Assembly (NCBI RefSeq): GCF_032229525.1
Contig: NZ_JAVTWB010000253.1
Coordinates: 1 to 64,000 of the forward strand
Direction: 5' to 3'
From: Accumulibacter sp032229525
GTDB lineage: Bacteria; Pseudomonadota; Gammaproteobacteria; Burkholderiales; Rhodocyclaceae
Length of the DNA: 64,000 bases
Shown here: piece after piece, positions 36,015-45,702 of the stretch
Position numbering within the stretch: position 1 is the first letter of the stretch
Layout: each line of letters opens with the position of its first letter
Made by a program: the position numbers and the translations under genes
The notes under the pieces: generated by a model
What the model saw: the letters and a program-made list of their open reading frames with translations, nothing else
Database searches by the model: none
What the model was told of the DNA's origin: nothing

Positions 36015-37271
36015 TCAGCGGCGCATCGAGTCGAAAAACTCGGCGTTGTTCTTGGTCGCCTTGATCTTGTCGAGCAGGAATTCCATCGCTTCAAGATCGT
36101 CCATGTTGTATAGCAGCTTGCGCAGAACCCACATTTTTTGCAGCACATCCGGTTTGAGCAGGAGTTCCTCGCGGCGGGTGCCCGAGCGATTGACGTTGAT
36201 CGCCGGATAGACGCGTTTCTCCGCCATGCGGCGATCAAGGTGGATCTCCATGTTGCCGGTACCCTTGAACTCTTCGTAGATCACGTCGTCCATGCGGCTA
36301 CCGGTATCGATCAGTGCGGTGGCTATGATGGTCAGTGAGCCGCCCTCCTCGATGTTCCGTGCGGCGCCGAAGAAGCGCTTCGGTTTCTGCAGTGCATTGG
36401 CATCGACGCCGCCGGTCAGCACCTTGCCTGATGCCGGCTGGACGGTGTTGTAGGCGCGTGCCAGGCGGGTGATCGAGTCGAGCAGGATGACCACGTCCCG
36501 CTTGTGCTCGATCAGGCGCTTGGCCTTCTCGATGACCATCTCGGCTACTTGAACGTGGCGTGTGGCTGGTTCGTCAAAGGTTGAAGCGACCACCTCGCCG
36601 CGGACCGAGCGCGTCATTTCGGTGACTTCCTCGGGGCGTTCGTCAATCAGCAGTACGATTACCGTCACGTCGGGGTGGTTGGTGGTGATCGCATGTGCGA
36701 TGTGCTGCATCATGACGGTCTTGCCGCTCTTCGGGCTGGCGACAAGCAGACCGCGTTGGCCTTTGCCGATCGGCGCGATGATATCGATGATGCGACTGGT
36801 GATGTTCTCTTCGCCGCGGATATCGCGCTCGAGTTTCATGTGCTCGGCGGGGTGCAGGGGCGTCAGGTTCTCGAAGAGAATCTTGTTCTTCGACGCCTCT
36901 GGCGCTTCGCCGTTGATCTTGTCGACCTTGACCAGTGCGAAATAGCGTTCGCCGTCTTTCGGCGTCCGGATTTCTCCCTCGATGGTGTCACCGGTGTGCA
37001 AGTTGAAGCGCCTGATCTGGCTCGGGCTGACGTAGATGTCGTCGGTGCTGGCGAGATACGAAGTGTCGGGTGAGCGCAAGAAACCGAAGCCGTCAGACAG
37101 CGTTTCGAGTGTGCCGTCGCCGAAAATGCTTTCGCCTTTCCGGGCCTGATTCTTCAGCAGTGCGAAGATCAACTCATGCTTGCGCAGGCGGTTGGCACCT
37201 TCAACATTGTTGGTGATCGCCATGTCAAGAAGCTGACTGACATGGAGTGCTTTGAGTTCGGATAGGTGCAT
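36015..37271 (-). CDS. rho: Transcription termination factor Rho
   Basis: 418 residues. The N-terminal RNA-binding OB domain has GFGFLR, Walker A is PKSGKTVMMQ (about 179-188), and the C-terminal Q/R loops are present. Hexameric ATP-dependent RNA translocase. Length and sequence are near E. coli Rho (419). The 191-base leader to trxA may carry the autoregulatory region, but no clear structure could be read. Confidence 0.97.
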   Translation of the reverse strand: MHLSELKALHVSQLLDMAITNNVEGANRLRKHELIFALLKNQARKGESIFGDGTLETLSDGFGFLRSPDTSYLASTDDIYVSPSQIRRFNLHTGDTIEGEIRTPKDGERYFALVKVDKINGEAPEASKNKILFENLTPLHPAEHMKLERDIRGEENITSRIIDIIAPIGKGQRGLLVASPKSGKTVMMQHIAHAITTNHPDVTVIVLLIDERPEEVTEMTRSVRGEVVASTFDEPATRHVQVAEMVIEKAKRLIEHKRDVVILLDSITRLARAYNTVQPASGKVLTGGVDANALQKPKRFFGAARNIEEGGSLTIIATALIDTGSRMDDVIYEEFKGTGNMEIHLDRRMAEKRVYPAINVNRSGTRREELLLKPDVLQKMWVLRKLLYNMDDLEAMEFLLDKIKATKNNAEFFDSMRR

Positions 37272-37462
37272 GTGCAGGAGACGAAGAAGGGGGAATGCGG
37301 GCGCGCCGCGCGTTACCGCGAACGAAACGCGTGCGGAGGAAAGTGCGGCGCAGGGCGGGGAGCTGCTAAAGGGAGAGGGAACCTGAAGGTTCTGCGCGGG
37401 CTTGTGAATTTCTGTGGGCCGAATGCAGCAGCCATCGAACCTTCAGCCGAACGGTACCCGCT

Positions 37463-37789
37463 TCAGAGGCTGCTGTCAATGAAAGTGGTCAGCTGCAACT
37501 TTGATAGTGCGCCGACTTTGGTGGCTTCCACTTGGCCGTTCTTGAATATCATCAGCGTCGGAATGCCGCGGATCCCGTAACTGGCGGGCGTCTTCTGATT
37601 GTCGTCGATATTCAATTTGACGACCTTGATACGGCCGGCGTAATCGTTCGCGACATCGTCAAGGAGGGGGGCAATCATTTTGCATGGGCCGCACCATTCG
37701 GCCCAGTAATCAACCAGGACAGGCAGGTCCGACTGGAGTACTTCGGTGCCAAAACTGGTGTCCGTAACATGATGGATGTGTTCGCTCAT
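37463..37789 (-). CDS. trxA: Thioredoxin 1
   Basis: 108 residues from the ATG at 37789 (AGAGG upstream; a longer frame reaches 37936). Active site W32-C-G-P-C36 and cis-Pro in IRGIPTLMIF. General dithiol reductant and the probable electron donor of the CysH reductase at 9919. It precedes rho, a conserved betaproteobacterial/gammaproteobacterial order. Confidence 0.96.
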   Translation of the reverse strand: MSEHIHHVTDTSFGTEVLQSDLPVLVDYWAEWCGPCKMIAPLLDDVANDYAGRIKVVKLNIDDNQKTPASYGIRGIPTLMIFKNGQVEATKVGALSKLQLTTFIDSSL

Positions 37790-37979
37790 TAAGAAGCCTC
37801 TTGCGGGAACGGGGATGGAATGCGCAACGTAGGTGGGTGGCATGCCGGATCGAGCTCTGGAGCCGACCGGCCAGCCCCGCAATGCTAGCGAAAAAAACGT
37901 TCGAAGGGAAGCTACGGTCTGTCTCGGCCCGGGCAAATAGGCTATAGTGTGGCGCGTGTTGATTTTCAGAATCCAGACA

Positions 37980-38303
37980 ATGACCTACGTCGTAACCGAG
38001 AACTGCATCAAGTGTAAATTCACAGACTGTGTTGATGTCTGTCCTGTTGACTGCTTTCACGAGGGGCCGAATTTCCTCGTAATCGACCCTGACGAGTGCA
38101 TCGATTGCACGCTTTGTGTTCCGGAGTGCCCGGCAGAAGCCATTTATGCCGAGGACGATGTGCCAGACTCCCAGCGCGACTTCGTCGCGCTCAATAGCGA
38201 GTTGGCCAAGATCTGGCCGGTGATCACCGAACGCAGCGAGGCATTGGTCGATGCCGACGAGTGGAACAACAAGCCGGACAAGCTGAAATACCTGCAACGG
38301 TAA
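37980..38303 (+). CDS. fdxA: Seven-iron ferredoxin FdxA
   Basis: 107 residues. The two cluster motifs are CIKCKFTDCVDVCPVDC and CIDCTLCVPECP, giving the [3Fe-4S]/[4Fe-4S] pattern of FdxA. A TATAGT at 37943-37948 is a possible -10 box. Electron carrier; the partner is unknown, though a ferredoxin-type sulfite reductase is encoded at 11161. Confidence 0.93.
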   Translation: MTYVVTENCIKCKFTDCVDVCPVDCFHEGPNFLVIDPDECIDCTLCVPECPAEAIYAEDDVPDSQRDFVALNSELAKIWPVITERSEALVDADEWNNKPDKLKYLQR

Positions 38304-38715
38304 GGACAGTTGTCTGGCCACTGCTTCGTTGGCGACCACCCCGCGATGCGACGCGTGAGTGCTACCTGCACTGAGTGAGCGTTCGCTGGGATATCGTTCT
38401 GCAAGCGCCGGTTTCATGGTGTCCCTTACAGTGAGTGCTGGGCAGCGCATTGTTCACGATGCCCAGCAACCAGTCTGACATTTGCCGAGTGAGCAAAGCG
38501 TAGGGCTGGCGGTGCCTGTTTCGCGACTTTCATCGCGTGCTCGTAACAGGCAAAGTGCGACACCGTACGGCCCCGGGAAGAGGCGGGTCCGCTGCAAGCT
38601 TGGCCGGGCGATAGCGTGCGCGGGAGCTGGCATGCTGAGGAAAGTGATCCTCGAGGCGCCGACGATATGCCAAAAAGCATTTTCTCGGGAGCAGCCATTT
38701 TTACGGAGGAATGCC
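38304..38715. other. Gap between fdxA and the solute-binding protein gene
   Basis: 412 bases without a supportable gene. It holds one hairpin, GCTGGGCA (38436-38443) with TGCCCAGC (38459-38466), loop 15 bases, without a T-run. A frame open through this gap from 38482 runs into the downstream gene but has no ribosome binding site or signal at its upstream starts. Confidence 0.45.
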
Positions 38716-39576
38716 ATGACGCCCCATCTCCGCGTCCTGTCTATCGTGACCAGCCTCGTCTTTTGTCTTCCCGTGCCAGCGCAAGCTGCAGGGACACTCG
38801 ACAAGATAAAGGCGTCGAAAACGATTTCGCTCGGCTATCGTGAGGCGTCCATCCCGTTCTCGTATACCGGCCAGGACAGGCAACCCTGGGGCTATTCGGT
38901 AGAACTGTGCACCAAGGTGGCTGCAGCGATCGTCAGGCAGCTTGGCCTCGAAGAACTTCAGTTGCGGTGGGTGGCGGTGACCCCGGAAACGCGTATCGCC
39001 AGACTCAATTCTGGTGCGATTGATCTCGAATGTGGATCAACGACGAGTTCGTTGTCGCGCATGGAAGAGGTCGATTTCAGTCTGCCGATCTTCGTCGACG
39101 GGGGCAGCTACCTGTCTCCCTGGGCGTCCGGCATCAGGAACCTGAAGGATCTGGCCGGCAAGAAGATAGCCGTCACCGTCGGCACGACGACCGAGCAATC
39201 ACTGGCCGAGGCACTGAGGGAGCACCGGGTCGGCGCCGAGATGGTCAAGGTCAGTGACCATCAGCAGGGCGTGACCGCAATGCTGCAGGGGCAAGTCGAC
39301 GCTTACGCCTCGGATCGATCCTTGCTGATCGGCCTGGCTCTCGACGCAGGCAAGCAGGACACCTGGTCACTTGGCGATGAAATCTTCTCTTACGAGCCCT
39401 ACGCCTTGATGCTGCGTCGCAATGACGCCGATTTCCGCCTGGCAGTGAATCGTGAGTTGGCTCGCCTCAGCCGTAGTGGCGAGATCTACGCCATTCATGA
39501 TCGCTGGTTCGGTGGGCTGACCAAGCCTGGGCCAACGCTGCAGAGCCTCTATTTTCTGAACGGTTTGCCGGAGTAG
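38716..39576 (+). CDS. Periplasmic amino-acid-type solute-binding protein
   Basis: 286 residues. GGAGGA lies 5 bases before this ATG, and the protein then starts with a Sec signal peptide (cleavage after AQA near 24). The SBP_bac_3 fold is clear: SKTISLGYREASIPFSY, the RIARLNSGAIDLECGSTTSS ligand loop and a TVGTTTEQSL hinge. No permease or ATPase is adjacent, so it is an orphan; glutamate/aspartate-like ligands are typical, but specificity is not determined. Confidence 0.9.
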   Translation: MTPHLRVLSIVTSLVFCLPVPAQAAGTLDKIKASKTISLGYREASIPFSYTGQDRQPWGYSVELCTKVAAAIVRQLGLEELQLRWVAVTPETRIARLNSGAIDLECGSTTSSLSRMEEVDFSLPIFVDGGSYLSPWASGIRNLKDLAGKKIAVTVGTTTEQSLAEALREHRVGAEMVKVSDHQQGVTAMLQGQVDAYASDRSLLIGLALDAGKQDTWSLGDEIFSYEPYALMLRRNDADFRLAVNRELARLSRSGEIYAIHDRWFGGLTKPGPTLQSLYFLNGLPE

Positions 39577-39590
39577 GCGGCCGGCGCCAC

Positions 39591-40403
39591 TCAACAAGGC
39601 GCGGCAGTTGCATTCGGCTGCTCGTCCGGTGCGACGATATCGCGATAGGCGTGCCACGTTGCGTGTCCGACCAGGGGCATCGCCACGATCAGACCAACGA
39701 AGAAGGTTGCGAAACCGATTCCCGCGAGGACCGCGATGCAGGCCGCCCAGAGCAACAGCGGCACGGGGTTGCGGCTACAGGCGACGAGACTGGCGATGGT
39801 CGCCGTGACCGCGTCGGTCTTGCGGTCGAACATCAGCGGCACGGCGATCACGCTGATGGCGAAGACGAAGGTGGCAAAAAAGCCGCCGACGGCAAAGTAA
39901 ACGAGCGCGAAGTCGGGCTGCTCGAAAGTCAGAACCACGTGCACGACGTTGCCGAAGGTCGGCAATCCGCCTGTAAAGAAGAGCGCGAAAACGATGATCG
40001 ACGCGCGTGCCCAAACCAGCAGAACGATGGCCAGCAGGGCGGCAAAGAGGCCGACATTGGCCAGGTTTGGGCGCCAGGCGGCGAGCGTCGGGGCCAGTCT
40101 GGGGGGGCTGCCATCTTCGATGCGCCGACTCAGGTCGTAGAGCCCCAGCGTCAGGAACGGGCCGAGCAGCAGGAAGCCTGTCGTGAATCCCGCAAAGAGT
40201 GCGTAGGCTTCGGCAAAAACGACCTGCATCAGCCATCCGGCGGTAGCGAAGCACGCGCCGTAAAAGAGGCTGGCAAGGCCTCCCTGGCGAAGATCGTTCC
40301 AGCCGGCACGCAGCCAGCCGACGACGGCGCCGGCTTCTACTCGGCGGATTACCGGGAAGCGGCTGGCAGGGCCTTCGGTGCCTGGCGGTTCATTGTCGCT
40401 CAT
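39591..40403 (-). CDS. DUF2189 integral membrane protein
   Basis: 270 residues, about six membrane helices. WLRAGWNDLRQGGLASLFYG and the final MPLVGHATWHAYRDIV are characteristic of the DUF2189 family. Function unknown. It converges with the solute-binding protein gene, 14 bases apart. Confidence 0.85.
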   Translation of the reverse strand: MSDNEPPGTEGPASRFPVIRRVEAGAVVGWLRAGWNDLRQGGLASLFYGACFATAGWLMQVVFAEAYALFAGFTTGFLLLGPFLTLGLYDLSRRIEDGSPPRLAPTLAAWRPNLANVGLFAALLAIVLLVWARASIIVFALFFTGGLPTFGNVVHVVLTFEQPDFALVYFAVGGFFATFVFAISVIAVPLMFDRKTDAVTATIASLVACSRNPVPLLLWAACIAVLAGIGFATFFVGLIVAMPLVGHATWHAYRDIVAPDEQPNATAAPC

Positions 40404-40662
40404 CGACGGGCCTCCTTCAGTTTCACAGGATTTTCGCTTCCGCTGCCGCTCGGGGCTTGCCCTCGGGCGGCGTTTGCCGACTCACGCGTTGGTGGCAGGA
40501 GTGGAGAGTAGCACGCTCGCCGCTCAAGATACCGCTTTGCCCGCGCATGCGCCTGGAATGGCGGTTGCGCCACGCCGTGCGGCCCACGATTCATGGCCAT
40601 TCTGGACGTCGAGTATCATTGCCATGTTGTCGGACAGGGGCACGCTAGCGCCGACCTATGGC

Positions 40663-40690
40663 TTGACTCCCGACCGCTCTCGCTTACAAT
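40663..40690 (+). promoter_or_regulatory. Sigma-70-like promoter
   Basis: TTGACT (40663-40668) and TACAAT (40685-40690), spacer 16 bases. It would start a transcript near 40697, 112 bases before the small gene at 40809, reading through the hairpin at 40740-40778. Confidence 0.55.
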
Positions 40691-40739
40691 TCCGGCGGTT
40701 AGCGCTCGATCTGCGCTGCGCGCACGGTTGTTTTTCTCG

Positions 40740-40778
40740 CTTGGCCGATTCGCCTTTTTTTTGGGGTGGCAGGCCAAG
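40740..40778 (+). ncRNA. Hairpin with internal U8 in a 5' leader or small RNA
   Basis: CTTGGCC (40740-40746) pairs with GGCCAAG (40772-40778). Inside, GCC and GGC can also pair around a run of eight T. It could be part of the leader of the small membrane protein gene or a short transcript ending at the T-run. Weak evidence. Confidence 0.3.
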
Positions 40779-40808
40779 GCAAGTCGTTTTCATGCAAAGG
40801 GGTAAGAA

Positions 40809-41015
40809 ATGGATGGTCTTCTGCTGTTGTTGGGGCGAGCTCTTGGCGTCGGTGGCCTGGTGCTGTGCGTTGTCGCGGGTGTCGTGCGCCTTGCCGGGAA
40901 TTACTACCTGGGCAGCTTTGCCCTGGCGACCCTTCTGCAGGCGGGCGTCGCGGCAGTCGTCGTCGGCTGCTTCTTCCTGCTGTTGGTGCTGGCGGGCAGA
41001 GCCAATCGCTTGTAG
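40809..41015 (+). CDS. Small two-helix membrane protein
   Basis: 68 residues with two hydrophobic segments (about 4-26 and 34-62) separated by VVRLAGNYYLGS. AAGGGGTAAGAA precedes the ATG and a promoter-like sequence lies upstream. I do not recognise the family. Short length and no homologue recalled keep confidence moderate. Confidence 0.5.
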   Translation: MDGLLLLLGRALGVGGLVLCVVAGVVRLAGNYYLGSFALATLLQAGVAAVVVGCFFLLLVLAGRANRL

Positions 41016-41134
41016 CGTGTGACTGCCTTGCGGCACTGACAGAGGGGCACGCCGGACAGTGGCTGCTTGATCGTTGGCTCGGCCGCGGGTAGCAGGCGGT
41101 ATACTGGCGGGCTATTCAACACAAGTGGTTCGCC

Positions 41135-42460
41135 ATGTCCAAGCCGAAGAACATCGGTTTCGTTTCGCTGGGTTGCCCGAAGGCGCTGGTCGATTCCGAA
41201 CAGATTCTCACCAAGTTGCGCGCCGAAGGCTATCTGATTTCACCTTCGTATGAAGGTGCCGATCTGGTCGTCGTCAACACCTGCGGTTTCATCGATGCCG
41301 CGGTCGAAGAGTCACTCGACGCTATCGGTGAGGCGCTGACCGAGAATGGCAGGGTGATCGTCACTGGCTGCCTCGGCGCCAGGGAAGAGGTGATCCGCAA
41401 GGCGCACCCGCAGGTGCTGGCGGTGACCGGCCCACATGCCGCCGACGAGGTGCTGCAGCATGTGCATGCCCACCTGCCGCAGCCGCATGACCCGTTTAGT
41501 AGTCTGGTGCCACCGCAGGGGATCAAGCTGACGCCGCAGCATTTTGCCTACCTCAAGATCTCCGAGGGTTGCAATCACAGTTGTACCTTCTGCATCATCC
41601 CTTCGATGCGCGGACCGCTGGTCAGTCGCCCGATCGGCGATGTGCTCCAGGAAGCACGGCAACTCGCCGATGCCGGCGTGCGCGAACTGCTGGTTATCTC
41701 GCAGGACACCAGCGCTTATGGTGTCGATGTCAAATACCGGACCGGCTTTGCCGGTGGTCGGCCGATGCGGACCAGGCTGCGCGAGCTCTGCGAGGCATTG
41801 GGGGAACTCGGGATCTGGGTGCGTCTGCACTACGTCTATCCGTATCCCAGCGTCGACGCTCTGGTGCCGCTGATGGCCGAGGGCAAGATACTGCCGTATC
41901 TGGACGTGCCTTTCCAACACGCCAATGCGCGTATCTTGAAGGCGATGAAGCGTCCGGCCAGTGCCGAGAACAATCTCGATCGCCTGCGGGCATGGCGGGC
42001 CGTTTGCCCCGAGATCACCGTGCGCAGCACCTTCATTGCCGGTTTTCCCGGCGAGACCGAAGCCGAGTTCGAGGATTTGCTGGCTTTCATCGAGGCGGCG
42101 CGCCTGAACCGTGTCGGTTGTTTCGCCTATTCACCGGTGGACGGTGCGGCTGCCAACGCGCTGCCCGGCGCCGTAGCGGAGGAGGTGCGCGAGGAACGGC
42201 GGCGGCGGCTGATGGAGTTGCAGGAAGATATTTCCGCCGAATTGCTGGCGGCGAAGATCGGGCGTGAAATCGACGTCCTGGTCGACGAAGTTGACGATGA
42301 AGGAACGATTGCCCGTTCGGCGGCCGATGCGCCGGAAATCGATGGCCTGGTGTTTGTTAATGGACATTTCGACGCCGAAGCCGGTGATTTCTTGCGCGTG
42401 CGCGTGCTTGATGCCGACGAGCACGATCTTTACGCCGAGGTCGTGACCAGCGGCGCCTGA
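41135..42460 (+). CDS. rimO: Ribosomal protein S12 methylthiotransferase RimO
   Basis: 441 residues. The N-terminal UPF0004 domain has Cys in SLGCPKA, NTCGF and TGCLG. The radical-SAM motif is CNHSCTFC (C-x3-C-x2-C), followed by the TRAM domain. It methylthiolates Asp89 of S12. Length matches E. coli RimO (441). Confidence 0.96.
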   Translation: MSKPKNIGFVSLGCPKALVDSEQILTKLRAEGYLISPSYEGADLVVVNTCGFIDAAVEESLDAIGEALTENGRVIVTGCLGAREEVIRKAHPQVLAVTGPHAADEVLQHVHAHLPQPHDPFSSLVPPQGIKLTPQHFAYLKISEGCNHSCTFCIIPSMRGPLVSRPIGDVLQEARQLADAGVRELLVISQDTSAYGVDVKYRTGFAGGRPMRTRLRELCEALGELGIWVRLHYVYPYPSVDALVPLMAEGKILPYLDVPFQHANARILKAMKRPASAENNLDRLRAWRAVCPEITVRSTFIAGFPGETEAEFEDLLAFIEAARLNRVGCFAYSPVDGAAANALPGAVAEEVREERRRRLMELQEDISAELLAAKIGREIDVLVDEVDDEGTIARSAADAPEIDGLVFVNGHFDAEAGDFLRVRVLDADEHDLYAEVVTSGA

Positions 42461-42491
42461 CGGGCATTCCAGTCCGGGCCCATGCGGCCGA

Positions 42492-45400
42492 TCAATGGAA
42501 ATTTCGACTCACCGTCGGCAGGCGGCCGAGCAGCGAGGACAGATCGACCAGGCGCCTGGCGACCAGGTGAACCACCTCGCCTTCACGCTGTACCTGCCCG
42601 AGGACACCGAGCAGGCGTGCGCCGAGCAGTTCGCGGCGCTGCGCCTCGACCAGCCGTGAATGCACGACGATGTTGGCCAGCCCGGTTTCGTCTTCCAGGG
42701 TGACGAAAACGATTCCGCTGGCGGTGCCCGGTCGCTGGCGGCAGGTGACGATTCCGGCAACACGCATGAGCTGACGGTCGGCGGCGTTCTGCAGTTCACT
42801 GGCGGAGACGAAGCGTTGTTCACTCAGCCGGGTACGCAGCAGGGTCAGTGGATGGCGACCGAGGGTGAGGCCGGTTGTGGCGTAATCGCCGATCAGATCC
42901 TCGGCTTCGGTCGGTGCGGCGAGTTCGGCGCTGGCCTCCGGCGGCGGCGACCGGCTCAGCAGATCGAGCTGCACCGCGGCCCCGGCGGCAGCCCAGGCAG
43001 CTTGCCGACGATGGCCGGCCAGATCGGCGAGTGCACCGGCAGCGGCGAGCAGTGCAAGATCCCGGTGTGCCAGTTGTGCCCGTGTCGCGAGGTCGGCGAT
43101 GCTGCTCAGCGGCCGTTCGCCTCGGGCTTCGAGCAGGCGAGTGGCGGCGGCTTGCGACAGGCCTGCGATGCTGCGCAGACCGAGGCGGATGGCCGGGGCG
43201 GCGCCTTCGAATCGCGCTTCCCAATCGCTGGCGATCACCGTCGCTGGCCGCACATCGACGCCATGCCGGCGGGCGTCCTGTACCAGTTGCGAAGGCGAGT
43301 AGAAACCCATTGGCTGGCTGTTGAGCAGGGCGCAGAGAAAAGCCGCCGGATGGTGGCGCTTGAGCCACGCCGAGACGTACACCAGCAAGGCGAAAGAGGC
43401 GGCGTGCGATTCGGGGAAGCCATAGTCGCCAAAACCGCGAATCTGGGCAAAGATGCGTTGGGCAAACGCTTCATCGTGGCCACGCTGGCGCATGCCGCTG
43501 ATCAGCTTCTGTTCGAAAGGCGCCAGCCCGCCCTTACGCCGCCAGGCGGCCATCGCCCGGCGCAATTGATCGGCCTCTCCGGGAGTAAAGCCGCCGGCGA
43601 CCACCGCCAGTTGCATCACCTGCTCCTGGAAAATCGGTACGCCGCAGGTGCGGCCGAGCACGGCGGCGATTTCCGGGCGCATCGGCTCGATCGCTTCCTG
43701 GCCGTGCCGGCGACGCAGATAGGGATGGACCATGTCGCCCTGGATCGGGCCTGGCCTGACCAGTGCCACTTCGATCACCAGATCGTAGAAATTGCGCGGT
43801 CTGAGGCGCGGTAGCATGGCCATCTGCGCCCGCGATTCGACCTGGAAGACGCCGATCGTATCGGCGGCGCAGAGCATCTCGTAGACCGCCGGGTCTTCAG
43901 GTGGCACGTCCGGCAAGCGAATGTTGATCAGGTCGAGAGCGCGGTGGATCGCCGAGAGCATGCCGAGGGCCAGCACATCTACCTTCAGCAGCCCGAGGGC
44001 GTCGAGATCGTCCTTGTCCCACTGGATCACCGTGCGTTCTGGCATGGTGGCGTTTTCCATCGGTACCAGCCGAGCCAGTGGGCCACGTGAGATGACGAAG
44101 CCGCCGACGTGTTGCGAAAGGTGGCGTGGAAAACCGCGTAGCGCGTCGGCCAGCGCCAGCCACTTGGCGACGCGCGGTGCCGCCGGGTCGAGGCCGACCG
44201 CGTGCAGGCGAGCGGGCAGTTGCTCCCGTTTCTCCCACCAGGCCAGCGAAGCGCTCAGGGCGTCGATCTGGGCGCCGCCGAAACCGAGCGCGCGGCCGAC
44301 GTCGCGCAGGGCGCCGCGGGTACGGTAAGTGATCACCGCTGCCGTCAGCGCGGCGCGTTCGCGTCCGTAGCGGGCGTAGAGGTACTGGATCACCTCTTCG
44401 CGCCGGTCGTGCTCGAAGTCGACATCGATATCCGGCGGTTCACCGCGCTCACGCGAGATGAAGCGCTCGAAAAGCAGGCTGGAACGCGCCGGGTCGACTT
44501 CGGTGATGCCCAGACAGTAACAGACCGCCGAGTTGGCCGCTGAACCGCGTCCCTGGCAGAGGATGTTCCGACTGCGCGCGAAATTGACGATGTCGTAGAC
44601 CGTCAGGAAGTAGGGCTCGTAGGCGAGTTCGCCGATCAGTGCGAGTTCGTGTTCGATTCGCTCGCGCACGATGGATGGCACGGTGCCAGCGTAGCGTTGG
44701 CGCAGTCCCTTTTCGACTTCGGCGCGCAGGAAGGTCGCTGCCGTCTGGCCGTCCGGCACCACTTCGTCAGGGTATTCGTAGCGCAGTTCGCCAAGCGAGA
44801 ATGTGCAGCGCTCGGCGATGGATAGCGTTTCTGCCAGCAGTTCGGGCGGGTACAGCCGTGCCAGCCGCAGGCGGTTGCGCAGATGCCGCTCGCCATTGGC
44901 AAAGAGGGCGTGGCCGGCGGCAAAGACCGTACTCTTGAGACGGATCGCCGTCAGCGTGTCCTGCAATGGGCGGCGGGCGCGCCGGTGCATGTGCACGTCG
45001 CCGGCGGCGACTGCCGGCAGGCCACTCGCCCTGGCGAGTTCGAGCAGCATGGCCAGCCGTTTCGCATCATCAGGCCCGGAAAGCAATTCGACGGCCAGCC
45101 AGGAACGCGCTGGAAAGCGTGCTGCCAGCCAGCGGCCGTCTTCCGCACTGGCGCCGGCACTCGGGATCCACAGCGCCAGGCAGTCCGGCACGGCGCCGCT
45201 GTTGCCGGCGAAGTCGCCCGGTTTCTCGAGGTCGCCGCGGAGCAGGCGGTACTGGCCCTTGACCGAGCGTCGCCGCGCCAGCGTGATCAACGCCGACAGG
45301 TTGCCGTAGCCGGCGCGGTTCTGCGCCAGCAGCACCAGCCGGCAGCCGGTGTCTGGCTCTTTGGCCAGACGAAACTCGGCGCCGATGATCAGCGGCAGGC

Positions 45401-45587
45401 CAGCTACGCTGGCTGCCCGATGCGCCCGTACGACGCCGGCCAGCGACGCTTCATCGCTGATCGCCAGTGCGCTGTAGCCGAGCGCCCGCGCTTGCTCGAC
45501 CAGTTCTTCCGGGTGTGACGCACCACGCAGGAAGGAAAAGTTGGAGCAGCAGTGAAGTTCGGCGTAGAGCGGCAGGGCGTTGGACAT
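42492..45587 (-). CDS. dnaE2: Error-prone DNA polymerase DnaE2 (ImuC)
   Basis: 1031 residues. An N-terminal PHP domain (YAELHCCSNFSFLRGASHPE) is followed by the C-family polymerase with catalytic acids in PDIDVDFEHDRR; the C-terminus is the DnaE2-type OB/finger region. Length is typical of DnaE2 and shorter than replicative DnaE (about 1160). It is SOS-induced for mutagenic lesion bypass. imuA/imuB, usually adjacent, are absent here; a LexA box overlaps the upstream region. Only the ATG at 45587 is possible before a TAA 18 bases upstream. Confidence 0.93.
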   Translation of the reverse strand: MSNALPLYAELHCCSNFSFLRGASHPEELVEQARALGYSALAISDEASLAGVVRAHRAASVAGLPLIIGAEFRLAKEPDTGCRLVLLAQNRAGYGNLSALITLARRRSVKGQYRLLRGDLEKPGDFAGNSGAVPDCLALWIPSAGASAEDGRWLAARFPARSWLAVELLSGPDDAKRLAMLLELARASGLPAVAAGDVHMHRRARRPLQDTLTAIRLKSTVFAAGHALFANGERHLRNRLRLARLYPPELLAETLSIAERCTFSLGELRYEYPDEVVPDGQTAATFLRAEVEKGLRQRYAGTVPSIVRERIEHELALIGELAYEPYFLTVYDIVNFARSRNILCQGRGSAANSAVCYCLGITEVDPARSSLLFERFISRERGEPPDIDVDFEHDRREEVIQYLYARYGRERAALTAAVITYRTRGALRDVGRALGFGGAQIDALSASLAWWEKREQLPARLHAVGLDPAAPRVAKWLALADALRGFPRHLSQHVGGFVISRGPLARLVPMENATMPERTVIQWDKDDLDALGLLKVDVLALGMLSAIHRALDLINIRLPDVPPEDPAVYEMLCAADTIGVFQVESRAQMAMLPRLRPRNFYDLVIEVALVRPGPIQGDMVHPYLRRRHGQEAIEPMRPEIAAVLGRTCGVPIFQEQVMQLAVVAGGFTPGEADQLRRAMAAWRRKGGLAPFEQKLISGMRQRGHDEAFAQRIFAQIRGFGDYGFPESHAASFALLVYVSAWLKRHHPAAFLCALLNSQPMGFYSPSQLVQDARRHGVDVRPATVIASDWEARFEGAAPAIRLGLRSIAGLSQAAATRLLEARGERPLSSIADLATRAQLAHRDLALLAAAGALADLAGHRRQAAWAAAGAAVQLDLLSRSPPPEASAELAAPTEAEDLIGDYATTGLTLGRHPLTLLRTRLSEQRFVSASELQNAADRQLMRVAGIVTCRQRPGTASGIVFVTLEDETGLANIVVHSRLVEAQRRELLGARLLGVLGQVQREGEVVHLVARRLVDLSSLLGRLPTVSRNFH

Positions 45588-45594
45588 GGCGATA

Positions 45595-45614
45595 TACTGT
45601 TGTTATTTACAGTA
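45595..45614 (-). promoter_or_regulatory. LexA/SOS box of dnaE2
   Basis: TACTG-N10-CAGTA (TACTG at 45595-45599, CAGTA at 45610-45614), the near-perfect consensus of an E. coli-type LexA operator, with an AT-rich centre. It lies 8 bases upstream of the dnaE2 start. This very short distance suggests a short or absent leader. Confidence 0.85.
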
Positions 45615-45702
45615 TATCTTGGTGTCCGACTTTTGTTTCTGTTGGTCACCGGTTGCGCGGTCGTTCACCGCCCGATCCAGGATTGTTGCCCGGTTTCGTC
45701 GG

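Larger units (their letters stand above)
40404..40808. other. Gap before the small membrane protein
   Basis: 405 bases without a larger gene. It contains a good promoter match (40663-40690) and a strong hairpin (40740-40778), described separately. No other feature could be supported. Confidence 0.5.
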
